Shown here: positions 1-11,214 of the stretch, piece by piece
How the letters are laid out: the number at the start of each line of letters is the position of its first letter
Position numbering within the stretch: the stretch's first letter is position 1
Assembly: GCF_020520425.1 (NCBI RefSeq)
Contig: NC_079492.1
Location: forward strand, 142,728,361 to 142,792,360
DNA length: 64,000 nucleotides
Reading direction: 5' to 3'
From: Spinacia oleracea
Taxonomy: Eukaryota > Streptophyta > Magnoliopsida > Caryophyllales > Amaranthaceae
Position numbers and translations under genes: made by a program
Notes under the pieces: model-generated
Told to the model about the DNA's origin: nothing
What the model saw: the letters and a program-made list of their open reading frames with translations, nothing else
Database searches by the model: none

Positions 1-312
1 AAAGCAGCTCTCCTTGGACTGGAGGTGGGGAAGGAATTGGGGCTGCGGAACATTGTCATTGAAAGAGATTGTCTGTCGTTGGTCCAAGCTGTTCAACGAG
101 GTTCGCAGGGGCGCAGTAACTTTGATCTAGTACTAGATGATATCACTGATTTATTTTCCAGTTTTGATAATGTTAGTTTTTCTTTCGTCATACGTAGTGG
201 AAACAAAGTAGCCCATATCCTAGCCCATCTTCAACCTTGGGAGTTTGGAAAAAGGATTTGGGTGCATAACTTTCCTTGTAATGTGTTTGCGGTAGCTACT
301 GCTGAAATTTAA
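1..312 (+). pseudogene. 3' end of a LINE-type ORF: RNase H domain (partial)
   Basis: The frame is open from base 1 and ends at a TAA at 310-312, so only the C-terminal ~103 residues are visible. The start AALLGLEVGKELGLRNIVIE, then ERDCLSLVQAV and SGNKVAHILAHL, match the pattern of the RNase H (RVT_3-like) domain found at the C-terminus of plant non-LTR retrotransposon proteins and of related host proteins. The frame has no ATG near the left edge, so this is not a short complete gene. A run of A's follows the stop by about 25 bases, as expected for a LINE 3' end. A host RNase H-like gene is the alternative. Confidence 0.6.
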
Positions 313-350
313 TTGCTCTGCCCCTATGGGTTCTTTCAAAAAAAAAAAAG
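313..350 (+). other. short 3' UTR and poly-A tail of the LINE
   Basis: About 25 bases after the stop, an uninterrupted run of about 12 A's is followed by unrelated AT-rich DNA. Stop codon, short UTR and A-tail together are typical of a target-primed LINE insertion. The target-site duplication cannot be tested because the 5' end is outside the window. Confidence 0.45.
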
Positions 351-1264
351 GTATCACGTTTGACTTTATATGGTCTATGAGACATACTCCGTATATTTAA
401 CCATGGAATATCTTTAGTTAGGTATCAATAAAAGACATCATTTGACAATGTTCATTGTTGTGTATTGATTAAAAAATATGGTCGATTTTTTCTAAAAAAA
501 AAATAATGACTTTAAAACGTCAAATATTGCACTAAATTTGAAGCAGGGGTAGTAATTGTTTAAAAATTTTAAGATAAGGAGAACACACTTTATCAGGACT
601 GAAAGTCGTGAAAACTTGCATAAGTCAATTTGGTTAAGGTTGGCTAGTTTAATACTCATATACTTGCATTTGAGCTCGAGAAGACTTTCGAATTTGATTT
701 ATTCAATACTTAACTCATGTTTGAAAATCATATACTCTCTTTTTGTGTTAAGACGACAACTTACATGTAAATTGGGGTTAATTTCCCGACAAAAAAAAAA
801 GAATTTGGGTTAATTGTCCCATCATGAATGAGGAGAGACAGAATAACAAATATTACAAGTATATAAAATTGGTCTCTTGTTATTTTTTTATTAGGTGGTA
901 AAATACAATTTCTATTTTTATAAGGTGATAAAAAATAATTTGTCAATTTTTTAAGGTGGTAAAAAAAACAATTAACCAAAAATATAAAATTTCAATAAAC
1001 TATTTGATTACTAAAATTCAAAATTTCTCCCTCCTTTTTCTTTGAGATGAAGAAAAAGGAAGAACCAAAGTACATGGAATAATCAACTCTTTGTTGTAGT
1101 AGCTATTGGATCTCCTCCTATCTTATTGAAAACTAATACTACAAAAGTAATACTATAAGAAGTCCTCTATGCAAATATTCACAAATTTGTAGTGCTAATA
1201 CTAATGTACTAGTTCTACTTAACTATACCGCTCTTTTCGAATTTTATGTCAAAGGACTCCATAG
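351..1264. other. AT-rich intergenic DNA with a 31-bp imperfect triplication
   Basis: No coding region is convincing here. From 889 to 973 a unit of about 31 bp centred on AAGGTGGTAAAA occurs three times with substitutions. A single TACTCCGTA octamer lies near 386. Confidence 0.4.
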
Positions 1265-4200
1265 CTAGGAAGAGCAATATTCAACCATAAGTTCATCAAT
1301 CAAATGTGCCATAACCTCATCTCCAAGCTTTGTTGCAACTTCTTCTGTTTCTAACGTCGTATCTCTAGGCCACCATCCTCCCTCTTCCATGTCCTTAATG
1401 TAGGCTTGCCTCTTATCCTTCACTTCCCACCCTAATATTAATGTGTCATAATGTCCGTTTATCCAACCCTCGGCTGCTTGTAACAAGGACTCATTTGCCT
1501 TTTGTGTTACATTTTCGCGAAAGAAATCTAGTAGTACATTTTCAAATAGCTCAAAGTTATAATTTTTGGATGGTATTCTTGACTTTGTAATGATAAGAAG
1601 TTGTTGCGCTTGTCTTTCAACTTCGCTTTCATGGCTTTCTTCTTCTTCCTCTTCGTCTTCTTCTTCATCTTCTTCGCTTTCACTAGACAGAATATAACTA
1701 GGTGTTGAGCAAGGTAGGATTGAATGTTTAGGTGATCGATCTTCTATCTTTTGTGAAGAGATTAGGCTTTCAAGATTAATGGGTTCTAGTCCTGCTAGAC
1801 ATTCAAATCTTCCAAGCTTTTCCATAAGCCTTTCTTTAGTCCCTATCAACCAATAGAAGAATTTGAACTAAGTTAAAAAATTATTGTAATATTTAAGGAC
1901 AAATAAAAGGAAAAATATGCCTCAATGACACTAACTATAACTTACACAGGTGAAATTCACACCACAAACTTATACTTTGTGGGTGCGCTCCTCACCACAA
2001 ACCACGTTGTAGTGCAAGGAGTGACATAAATGATGCCGAGTACTCACATATGTCACGTTTAATGTCATATTTTGCACTCGCTTAATGTAGTTTGTGGTGT
2101 GAAATGTACCCGTATAAAATTGTGCTTTCCCAAACCCATAATTTGTGTCATTGTTGTCAAATGTTGCCCACCATAAAGTATATAAATAAGTATATATGGT
2201 ACCTTTTAGCCTTGATACTCTAAGGGTGAAGGGTGAGGAACCTTCTTCTTCGTTGTTGTATGGAAAATCCAAGACGGATATTGGACTTGATTGTTCTTTC
2301 TCAACCTCTTCATTGAACCACATATTCTCCTGGAATCAAATTGAGTAGAGTATCAGTTATTTGGACATTAGTTTATAATACTATCGAAGCATAGAAGGTA
2401 AGATTAAAGACTCTACTGAACTGATACCTCTTAACTCTCGTAGGTATTTCCAACCAGCATAATTTGCAAGTTAAACTCATTGAAGGAGATTCGAATTGGT
2501 GACCTATTATAGACGGACTATCAGTCTTTACCGCTAGATCAAGAACTCATTAAGTCATTAATGTGATTATTGTTATTAATTTGAAAAAGAGATATCATGA
2601 ACAAGTTGTTACGCTCCTATCTTACAAGTTACAACCGACCGAATATAGTTGAATTGTCTATTTAGTGCACTTAACACATCATTATTAATCACTGCATAAA
2701 CCTCAGATCATAATTAAAAGCTATAAATTGTGATCAAGTGTCTCGAGTTCTACGAAAATGCAATGGTCCAGCGAGTTACGGTAGCCGTAGATCTCGCTGA
2801 GGGTCATAACGTGGAATGCAGGGACGGTGATGATTCCCTGTAAAGCTATGTGGCAAATTTAATTCCAACCCCTCGAAAAACACCGGAAATTTCCTTACGA
2901 ATCAAAGATACACTCCCGCACGTGAGGTGTCATGCCTTTTCCTCACTTCCCGCCGCCATAAATATTTTCACTGTTTAAATTTAAATCTTAAATTTTACGG
3001 AATACCCATTTAAAAACCGAAAAGTCCTTCATAAATTTTCAAATGAGTCAAACTCAAGCATACAACACATATTGCATGTTTAGACTAAAATACAATGAAA
3101 GCATCACACAAAATTAAAGGACTACTAGTTGTATATATAATTAACCGTTTAGGAAGTAACAACCTAAGGTTAGGGTTGGCACATTTTGACAAGTTTTTGA
3201 AGTTTGATGGGGTTGTAAGTTTAGAATTAGGGTTGGCTTTTGTTTGGTCTTTCAACTATGATCTCACTTAGTGGGATATCTTTTGGTGTTCTCCACCCTA
3301 ATTAATTAATATATCTCGTCGATTTGTGTTAAAAAAAAATTGAAGGACTACGGAATAACTTAAAAAAATACGCATTAAATTACATTAAAATAACAACATA
3401 TATGATACGAGGTAAATCAGGTATTCCGTTAAGATGCATTTTGTTAATTTGATTTTCGTTTAACTTCATTTTTTTAAGTAATATTTATAACTTGTAAAAC
3501 TTATTTTAATTATAAATTAAAGTGGAGAGTTCTCAATTTTTTTAATGTACTTTACTAAACTTACGAACTTATTTTATTAGATTAGGAAAATAAAATGAGC
3601 TAAAAATAGTACGGAGTAGTTTATTCAATAAAAATAACTTTTTACCCCGTGCGATGCACGAGTTTCTTAATTTAAACATTTTGGTACATCATTTTTGTAA
3701 TAAAAAGTAGGATACGCAAATTTTGAAGTAATAACTAAAATGTGAAGCATTTGGAGTATTGAGAAATTAAATTTAGAATTTGAAACAAATAAAATTGTTT
3801 TGAAATAAAATTAATATCTAATTAATTAAGGAGGAGATTTTTTTTTTGACGGGAAGGAGGAGATTGAAAATGATGAATATAAATGATGAATTAACAAAAA
3901 ATGAATATCTAACTAACTAAGGAGGAGATTGAAAAGGATGAATATAAATGATGATTTGACAACAATATAAAAGAGATGACATATAACAGAAATGACATGT
4001 GGCATCACTTTATGCAAACATTGTGTTTTAAAATATTAGAATAGATTTCAATTAAAAAACATGAAACATTATTCTCACCTTAGCAACCGCTGGCTCAACG
4101 GAATCCTCACCGGCTATGACGCCAACTCTTTTGCTGACCTCCTCCATTTTCTCTCTCCTCTCAACGGTGTCGTTTTCACTGGAGCAGGTTAAGCTATCAG

Positions 4201-4819
4201 AGGTAAACGTAAGATCAGACCAACTTGAATCACTTTTACCGTCACTGTTATTACTGACACTCGTCATCGTAACCGTCGTATCATTAGACAAATCCGACGG
4301 CTGATACTTCTCTTTCCCAACAACACCAGACGATATCCACCGTTCGATCTCATCGTCATGATCATCCTTCTTCTTCTTTCTAACAACCACCACATTATTA
4401 CTCCTCTCTTTCTTCCAGAAGAAGCTTCTCCTAAACAGCTTCTTCGAGAAGCTTCTCGGCAAAAACCGCTTTCCTTCGCCGGAATCCACTGCATTTTTCG
4501 CCGGGGAATTGAACGGAAGTAGCTTCACGGCGTTAATCACCGCCATCGAAGCTCTTTGAAGAGTCGACGAAATGCTCCGGTTTTTAACCAGCATTCGTTT
4601 CTTCGTATTGTTATTCCGTCCGTTTCGAATCACCTCTTTCTCGATAATGCCGCGAACCGCGGCGCAGCATTGTCGGCGAGGAAACGATCGGAAGCCATTG
4701 GAGGAGCACGAGCTTAAATCGTCTCCGAGGTAGTCTTTCAGCATCCATGGCTTCCTAAATGACGACGACCTCCTCTCCTTCTCTTCGCCGCCGCAAAAAG
4801 TAGACACCACAAGCGCCAT
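1265..4819 (-). CDS. DUF4378-type protein, three exons, about 481 aa
   Basis: Spliced gene inferred from sequence. Exon 1 is 4819-4079 (247 codons, donor AAG|GTGAGA, phase 0). Exon 2 is 2329-2203 (acceptor TTCCAG|GAG, donor AAAAG|GTACC, phase 1). Exon 3 is 1842-1265 (acceptor GATAG|GG, stop TAG). The phases agree, and the join across intron 2 reads SRLKGTKERLMEKLGRFECL. The start is the ATG of MALVVSTFCGG; the frame upstream has no other ATG. Exon 1 is basic and serine-rich (KPWMLKDYLGDDLSSCSSNG, LPRSFSKKLFRRSFF). Exon 2 holds EKEQSSPISVLDFPYNNEEE, a motif I recognise from plant DUF4378 proteins. Exon 3 has a run of acidic residues, then the C-terminal region with GWEVKDKRQAYIKDMEEGGW and LGDEVMAHLIDELMVE. 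Function is unknown. I am confident of the gene structure and moderately sure of the family. Confidence 0.8.
2395..2560 (-). mobile_element. tRNA-derived SINE in intron 1 of the DUF4378 gene
   Basis: Read on the minus strand, GATCTAGCGGTAAAGAC (2526-2542) resembles a Pol III A box. AATTCGAATCTCC (about 2487-2499) resembles a B box and is preceded by GGTCACC. The spacing of about 40 bp is normal for tRNA-derived promoters. The element is in the same orientation as its host gene and entirely inside intron 1. Ends and target duplication were not defined. Confidence 0.5.
2561..3635. other. remainder of intron 1, AT-rich, no coding signal
   Basis: Non-coding intron DNA between the SINE and the mini-Helitron. 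No ORF, RNA gene or clear TIR element is seen. It contains one ACGGAGTAG octamer near 3611. Confidence 0.35.
3636..3976 (-). mobile_element. degenerate mini-Helitron in intron 1
   Basis: On the minus strand the element could start A|TCTCTTTTATATTG at 3976, like the 5' end of the Helitron at 43284. Near the other end is a perfect small hairpin, CGTGC-ATC-GCACG (3660-3648). A clean CTRR|T end is missing, so the boundary at 3636 is a guess. Inside, a block of about 60 bp is repeated (3812-3896 and 3903-3963), both copies carrying AAGGAGGAGATT. Confidence 0.35.
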
Positions 4820-5180
4820 ATTTTTGAAATAATTTGAAAGCTGAATTAAAACTAGGTCACGATTCACGAATTTCCAATTTGAATGTAGAGAGAGAAAATC
4901 AGAGAAAATGTTTAAAACTCACCCACCTATATCCGCTCCCATTAATGAGAGCGGAGCGAGAGAGGTTAAGTAAGGGCTGAAGAGGAGAGAGAAAGATCGC
5001 GAAGGAAGATTCGAGGGGGTGAAGTGAAGATCTCAAGAAACTGGAAATTATAAGTTAGTTTTGCAGAAACAGAATCAAATCCGAGTAAGAAAGAGAGAGT
5101 GTGAGTGAGTGAGTGAGAGTGTTAGGTTAGTTAGTTGTTTATAAGGAGTGTAGAAGAAGGAGAAGAAGCAAGGATGGTTC
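4820..5180 (-). promoter_or_regulatory. probable 5' leader and proximal promoter of the DUF4378 gene
   Basis: This stretch upstream of the start is rich in GA/TC repeats, including a run of GAGT repeats near 5103-5120, as in many plant 5' UTRs. No clear TATA box was recognised. Confidence 0.35.
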
Positions 5181-6485
5181 GTTAGTTAAGATGGTACAAA
5201 AATTTGAATCTTAAACATGATTAAATAAATGATTAAGATTAAGATTGATTTGGATTTGAATTGGAAGGTTGGATTAATAATAGTTTAATTTCAAATAAGT
5301 TAAGAATCTTAAGGTGTTAGACTTGAATGCGACCATAGTTGACCTTTTAATATGAGGTTAATTTTAATGAAGAGTGAACAGTGATATTTACTTGCTAGCT
5401 GTTGAGTCCACGTGTGACCAGGTTTGTGAGGCAGATTTTGAGGGTCCCACGAGTTTTCTTCATTTTTGTCTTTTAAGTTGGTGGTGTTGGATTTGGTGAT
5501 AAAGAGTTTAGTGAAAATGCCAAAATGCCTAAACTTAACCAATTATACCAAAATATGGAAGTAATCACCATCAATATAAGGTGGGTTTGTTTGGTTATGT
5601 TGGTGTTGTTGACGATGATGACGACGCTTGGTTAATGGTTTTGATTATGGCCCTATCAATTGGCTTGCTTTTCTTAGAATTGATACTTCATTGAATTGGC
5701 ACTTAATCATTGTTCCACGTAGAAAAATAAACTGAAAATGTCTATTTATTTCAGAGTTAAGTATAAAATTGGGTCTCACGTTTTCATTTTTCATCCTTTG
5801 GGACTTATATCCTGTTTTCCATCATTTAGAATCTCAAACCTATTTTTCAGCAAGTTAACTCATCTTTAACCACAACACGAATTAAAAAAAAAAAAACAAT
5901 ATCAATGCATTAAATAATTTATGTACATTAAATAAAGGTATAATATCCCAAATGTACACAAAATATAGTCGTTAAAACTTAAAAGCCCCACTCTTATTAA
6001 AAGATGTTGTTGCTCTGTTTTCATCAATCGCCAATGCCAAAATATTTCGTTTTAGTCGCTGAACACCCAACATTAATATAACTTTTAAACTTAAATTTCT
6101 TCCGATTAAACTTTTAAAAAATATTGTATCATATTAACTTTTGACAGTTTTTATATCATCTTCTCTAGTTTAATGTGTGACAAAATATAATCATATGAGA
6201 TCTTGTTAGACAAAAGTGGTTAGTCATTTTTAAAGAAATTGTATCATATTAACTTTTGACGGTATTTATATCAGCTTTTCTAGTTTTATGCGTAACAAAA
6301 TATAATCATGTGAGATCTTGTTAGATATAATTGTTTAAGATATGGCTTAGGAAATATTTTTAAGATGTGTTTTATGGCAAACAGTACCCAGTCCATCATA
6401 CATCTTGTGCCTTAGGGGCAGGTATGCTTCATGCATTCACCCTCTGCCGCCATTGATGTGCGGCCATGTACACTCATTACCACTA
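5181..6485. other. intergenic DNA with a ~119-bp direct duplication
   Basis: No gene is supported. Two adjacent copies of a block of about 95 bp lie at 6121-6215 and 6240-6335; both contain ATCATATTAACTTTTGAC and GAGATCTTGTTAGA. The block resembles the interior of Stowaway-type elements, but no intact terminal repeats were found. Confidence 0.4.
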
Positions 6486-7331
6486 GGGGGCGTTTGGTTC
6501 GTAAAGGATAAAGGGAATGGAATCAACAAAGGGAAAGAAAGAGAATAGGAATCAAACCCTATGATTTATAATATTGTTTGGGTGGAACAAAAAGAAGGGA
6601 GAAGAATGAAGAGGAGAAAAACCAGATAAGAAAACCAGCGACGGAGAAATCGAAGAAGAGAAATCACGGCCTCGCCGCCACCTCTCCCTCGCCGCCACCT
6701 CCTTCCCCTCTTTTCTCCCTTCCGACGCCTCCTTCCCCTTCCTTTTCTCCCTTCCGCCGCCTCTTCTCCTTCATCTTCTCACATTTTCATGGGCAAATTT
6801 GAGGTTTTAATGGTCTAATTCGAACATGAAAACTCCAGATCTGGAGTTTTAATGGTCGAATTTGACTATTTAAAGCCATGATTAAGAGTTGTGTAGATGA
6901 AGCTCGAAGTCTCCATTAATGGTGAAGCTCGAGCGGCGATGGTGAAGCCGTTAATGGTGAAGTTCGGGTGGCGGCAGAGGTGGTGGATCTTCCGGAGTAG
7001 AAGTCGAAGCGGCGGTGGAAGGGGTGGCGGCGGTGGAAGGGGTGGCGGCGGTGGACGGACCGGCGACGGCGGTAGAGGTGGTAGTGGTCTGATTGTGGGG
7101 TTGAAGATCTAGGTTAGAGGAGGGAGAGAGGGGCTAGGGAAGTGAAGGGGGAAAGGAATGGGAAAGTGTAGGGGGGGTGGGGAATGAGTATAGAGGGTTT
7201 TAGGGTAAAGTCAATAATAAAAAGGGGTAAAGGGAATGAAGAAATAGGCATAACAAATAACAACAAAGGGTATAATATCCTCCCATTCCCATTCCCATTC
7301 CCTTTGATTACTACCCCAACCAAACGCCCCC
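6486..7331. mobile_element. PIF/Harbinger-like non-autonomous element, 846 bp
   Basis: The ends are perfect inverted copies of GGGGGCGTTTGGTT. The flanking trinucleotides are CTA (left) and TTA (right), compatible with a decayed 3-bp target duplication. The interior is more GC-rich than its surroundings, with (GGCGGTGGAAGGGGT)-type repeats near 7010-7060 that create small proline-rich and glycine-rich ORFs. I do not treat these as genes; they could be captured host DNA. A relative lies at 34391. Confidence 0.65.
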
Positions 7332-7388
7332 TTAGAGTCATTATTATTAATAAAAGGTTTCCACATGCATGTACAATATATTAATCAA

Positions 7389-7760
7389 GGTGTTTGACCT
7401 TTTAATCAAAGGGACTAAACTTTTACATTCGTGGATTAATTATAGCTATAAATCGCTTTATAGGTCCTAAAGGGTGAAAAAATATTACGGGCCCCAAACG
7501 GTGAAAAAATGAAAAGGTGAGGCAAAAAAGTTGTGCTTAACTCTTTATTGCACCACAAATAATACGCAAACACGTGTAAGGGACTAAACTTTTAATCATG
7601 GGGACTAACCTTTTAACCATGGAGATTAACCTTTCTCATTTCTTGTTTAATTATGACCGGAATATACTTTATAGGTCCTTAACAGAGAAAAAAAAGTTTG
7701 AGTCCTTAATGGTGAAAAATTGCAAAGGTGATGCCCCAATATTTAGCTTAACTCATTTAT
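7389..7760. repeat. two tandem copies of Mutator-type terminal repeat DNA
   Basis: Two adjacent blocks (about 7389-7545 and 7560-7760) share GGGACTAAACTTTTA, a GGTCCT...GGTGAAAAA segment and GCTTAACTC. The same words form the long inverted ends of the element at 28671-30085. They look like terminal repeats without a complete element. Confidence 0.45.
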
Positions 7761-7837
7761 TTCGTATATAATCTATTAAAACAAATATCATATATATAAA
7801 AGAATTTGGCAAATATGAGCGGAATAAGTACGGGGTA

Positions 7838-8490
7838 TCTCTATTATATAAGTGAAGAGATGAGGTTATTTTAGTAAAATCATTTTTGGTGTCCCCATTG
7901 GGATAGACTATAATACCCCCAACCTACTTTCCAAATCCTAGAAATTTCCTCTCTTTGATCGCTTACTCTTTCTCTCTCTCAACTCCATATCCCTTTCTCT
8001 TGCCTAGCAGAACCTCAGCAACAACCATGATAATTCTTCATCCTCTCCCTTTCTCTCTCCTCTCGCGTTTGAATTTTCTACAAGGCGGATGTTGAAGGAG
8101 ATGTTGCAGCAGCCACTGGAGCTGCCGCGCCGAAGAAGAGGACGTTCAATATGAGGGAGAGAGAAGCCAAATAGTCGCGTTTTACTGGAATTCCAAAATC
8201 ATTGATCTAGAAAGTAAGAAGTTTCGAAATCAATAATGGTGAGTATTTAAAATTAAAACTAAAATTTTACTAGCATTTTTCATAACGGTGAGTAATTTTA
8301 ATTAGGAAAAAGTAGGTTAATTAGATATTAATTGAGTTAATTATGGATGATGACGTCATGAAGGGGTATTTGGGGTATTAAGTCATTTGTGAGGGGTATT
8401 TTATGAAATAATGAAACTTGATGGGCGTTTGGTGAATTATGGCAAAACTCGGGGGTATTTCATGAACTTTCCGTTGATAAAATTATTTTC
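7838..8490 (+). mobile_element. Helitron-like element carrying ribosomal protein S15 DNA
   Basis: The left end reads A|TCTCTATTATATAAG, identical over 15 bases to the start of the intact Helitron at 43284. Both continue with a TTTTAGTAAAAT segment. Next come a pyrimidine-rich, UTR-like stretch and a fragment of an S15 gene (8085-8147). I could not find the 3' hairpin and CTRR end, so the right boundary is arbitrary. Confidence 0.5.
8085..8174 (+). pseudogene. RPS15: captured 5' exon of 40S ribosomal protein S15 (uS19)
   Basis: After a splice acceptor-like CTACAAG, the frame reads ADVEGDVAAATG, then AAAPKKRTF. This matches the N-terminus of plant S15 right after the start Met, including the diagnostic PKKRTF. 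Similarity stops at about 8147 and a TAG closes the frame at 8172-8174. The exon starts exactly one codon after the Met, which fits a gene with an intron right after ATG. The piece is a dead fragment, probably carried by the Helitron. Confidence 0.65.
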
Positions 8491-10221
8491 ATTCTCATTC
8501 ACCACTTGCGTCAATCATAAAGTTATCTCATCCACTCTTTACTTCGATAGTACGTAATACCCACTTAATACTCGCACAATCGTCCAATCAACCTCATTAC
8601 ATGATCTCTTAACACCTACACCATTTGCTTTATTGAGTTAAAGATGAATTTTAGGAGAGTCGGGGCCTGCACACCCTTACCTGCCTACAGTTCTCATACC
8701 CATCCCCTCCATCCACGATAGGAACGATACCCATCCCTCTCAATCCCCGTCTCGAGAGGTACAAAATAAAATTTATACTCTCTTCATCACCACCCTCGTG
8801 TGTATCTATACCCGCCTTAAACTCACACCTATACTCAACCTTGGCAAGGAAGTTTTGAATTTTACAACTCTAATCTAGTGTCTTTGACAATTAGTGTGCC
8901 TAATTAGAGTACATCGTAATTATATTGATTAAATAAACAAAACACTATAGTATATATAAGTAAGTAGTAAATTTTATTTAATATATTCATAATCAATTAG
9001 ATGAAGGATTAGAGATGTAGTGAGTCCGATATAAAATTCAATCTCACCCTGTTACCCGTGAAGTATACATTTTTAACCCCCATCATCCACCAAACTTTTC
9101 TGCATCCCCGACCACTTGGGAGCCGAACCATGGGTGACAATCTAACATCCCTATATTCCATAACAATCCACTTTTTTTTTTTACATAAGTGTATTACGAA
9201 GTATTAGAATTTATTGTATTATCTACAATATTGATAAAAAAATATATATTTAAAAGTGACACAGATAATTAGGATAAGTGAGTGTTCTCAAATCCAATCA
9301 ATTCAAACTCGCCCCATCACCAAGGTGGGTACATGTTATCCTTATACCCGTCTACCAACAACAAATATCTATTTGTTAGTCAGCATTGGTCAACATTAGT
9401 CAATCATCTACGTTTATCTTTGTCGTCAGCCCAATCTAAAATCCAAACTCGCGCCATCATCAAGTGTGATGCGCCATTTACATATATAAATTTTATTCAA
9501 AATTTTAATGTGATAGTAAAATCATTTACATTAAGATATATTTTTTTATTGCAATCATATTAATAATAAGGAAAGTTAATCATCTAGATCTTATGATTTT
9601 GGAAATAATTGATTACGATACATTAGTCAAAATCTCAATCAATGTGCCCTTACGACTTCAATAATATGAGTGGATAAATTATTATCCTTGCTTCGTATGA
9701 AAGTATTACGATAATGAGAATGTGACAAATTTTTTTTTTGATATTTAAGATTAAGTATAGGCTAGGACCCGTCATAAAAAAAGTATGTGGCTAGGGATCT
9801 CATTTCGTTATTTAACATATATTGAGCCTATAAAATGTTTGAGACAACCTTTTTAAATATATTAAATCAAGAGTTATCCTTTGTTATACATATCCATATT
9901 CATTATATGAAAAAAAATTCTTAAAAAGTTGATAGTATTGTAATAATTTAATTGATAGTACGTGTTCAATTATTATAAGATTTTCTATGTCGGTCGGTTA
10001 TCATAAATTTCATGCAAAGATTTTTCTTGGGATTACAAATAATAAACTATCAAAGGTAAACCTTCATTATACATTATTCACATCCGTTATACATAGTATG
10101 ACACAATTTCTAAACAAAACATGATACTCGATTATTTACGTTATAAGAGAGGAAAATTAGAGAGCGACATTTTTCATCACCACGCGTCAATTTGCCTCTA
10201 TTTTTATTATAATATGGAGTA
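8491..10221. other. AT-rich intergenic DNA
   Basis: No gene is supported. A C-rich stretch at 8660-8840 (repeated ACCCATCCC-type words) may be an old transposon. A Helitron-like 5' end can be read on the minus strand near 10215. The short ORFs here have no recognisable content. Confidence 0.3.
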
Positions 10222-10591
<370 letters not shown>

Positions 10592-10656
10592 TACTTCGTA
10601 GTGATCGATTATTATCATATAAATTAGAAGATTTTAGGTAAAATATATACGAATTA

Positions 10657-10908
10657 GGCCCTGTTCTGTTCACCTTATTTCCACTTCTTTTAGGAAAAAT
10701 AAGTTCAGATAAGTTCAGTTAAGTTCAGATAAGTCCAGATAAGAAAAATTCAGGAAAAATAAGTGTTGGCCAAGCACAATTTATAACTAAAATAAGTTTT
10801 GATAAGTTTTAATAAGTTCAGATAATTTCAGTTTAAGTTCAGATAATTAAGTTCATATAAGATAAGTTCAGGAAAAATAAGTGAAAATCAGGTGAATAGA
10901 ACGCAACC
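10657..10908. mobile_element. Tourist/Harbinger-like MITE, 252 bp
   Basis: The left end is GGCCCTGTTCTGTTCACC and the right end GGTGAATAGAACGCAACC, imperfect inverted repeats. A TTA lies directly outside both ends. The interior repeats AAGTTCAGATAAGTT several times. A second member is at about 37941-38283. Confidence 0.65.
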
Positions 10909-10993
10909 TTATTAATTATTAGATTACGCAAGTTTTACTCATTTTTAAGAAAGTTACATAATTTTTTTAAAGTTGTGAAATATTAAAACATTA

Positions 10994-11214
10994 CCCCCTC
11001 CGTATTTTGAAAAGAAATACACTTTGACTGACACGTAATTTTAGGAGAGTGAGTTGAATTTATTAAAATAAGATGAAAGTGTGGTAGTGGTTGAATTATT
11101 TATTATAGTAAAATGATGATGTGAGTAAGTATGAGGACCTCAAGAAAGAGAGAAGTATCTCTTTTTAAAACGGTCATTTAGGAAAGTGTATCTCTTTTTA
11201 AAATACGAAATGAG
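10994..11214. mobile_element. degenerate Stowaway-like MITE
   Basis: CCCCCTCCGTATTTTGAAAA on the left and TTTTTAAAATACGAAATGAG on the right are diverged inverted ends. The next-inner words (ACACTTTG / AAAGTGTAT) also pair. Confidence 0.5.

Noticed and set aside
4116..4494. ORFs overlapping exon 1 of the DUF4378 gene in other frames
   Set aside because: They are shadows of the coding exon.
6578..7112. Proline-rich and glycine-rich ORFs
   Set aside because: They lie inside a TIR element and come from low-complexity GC-rich repeats. Captured DNA is possible, but no protein is recognisable.
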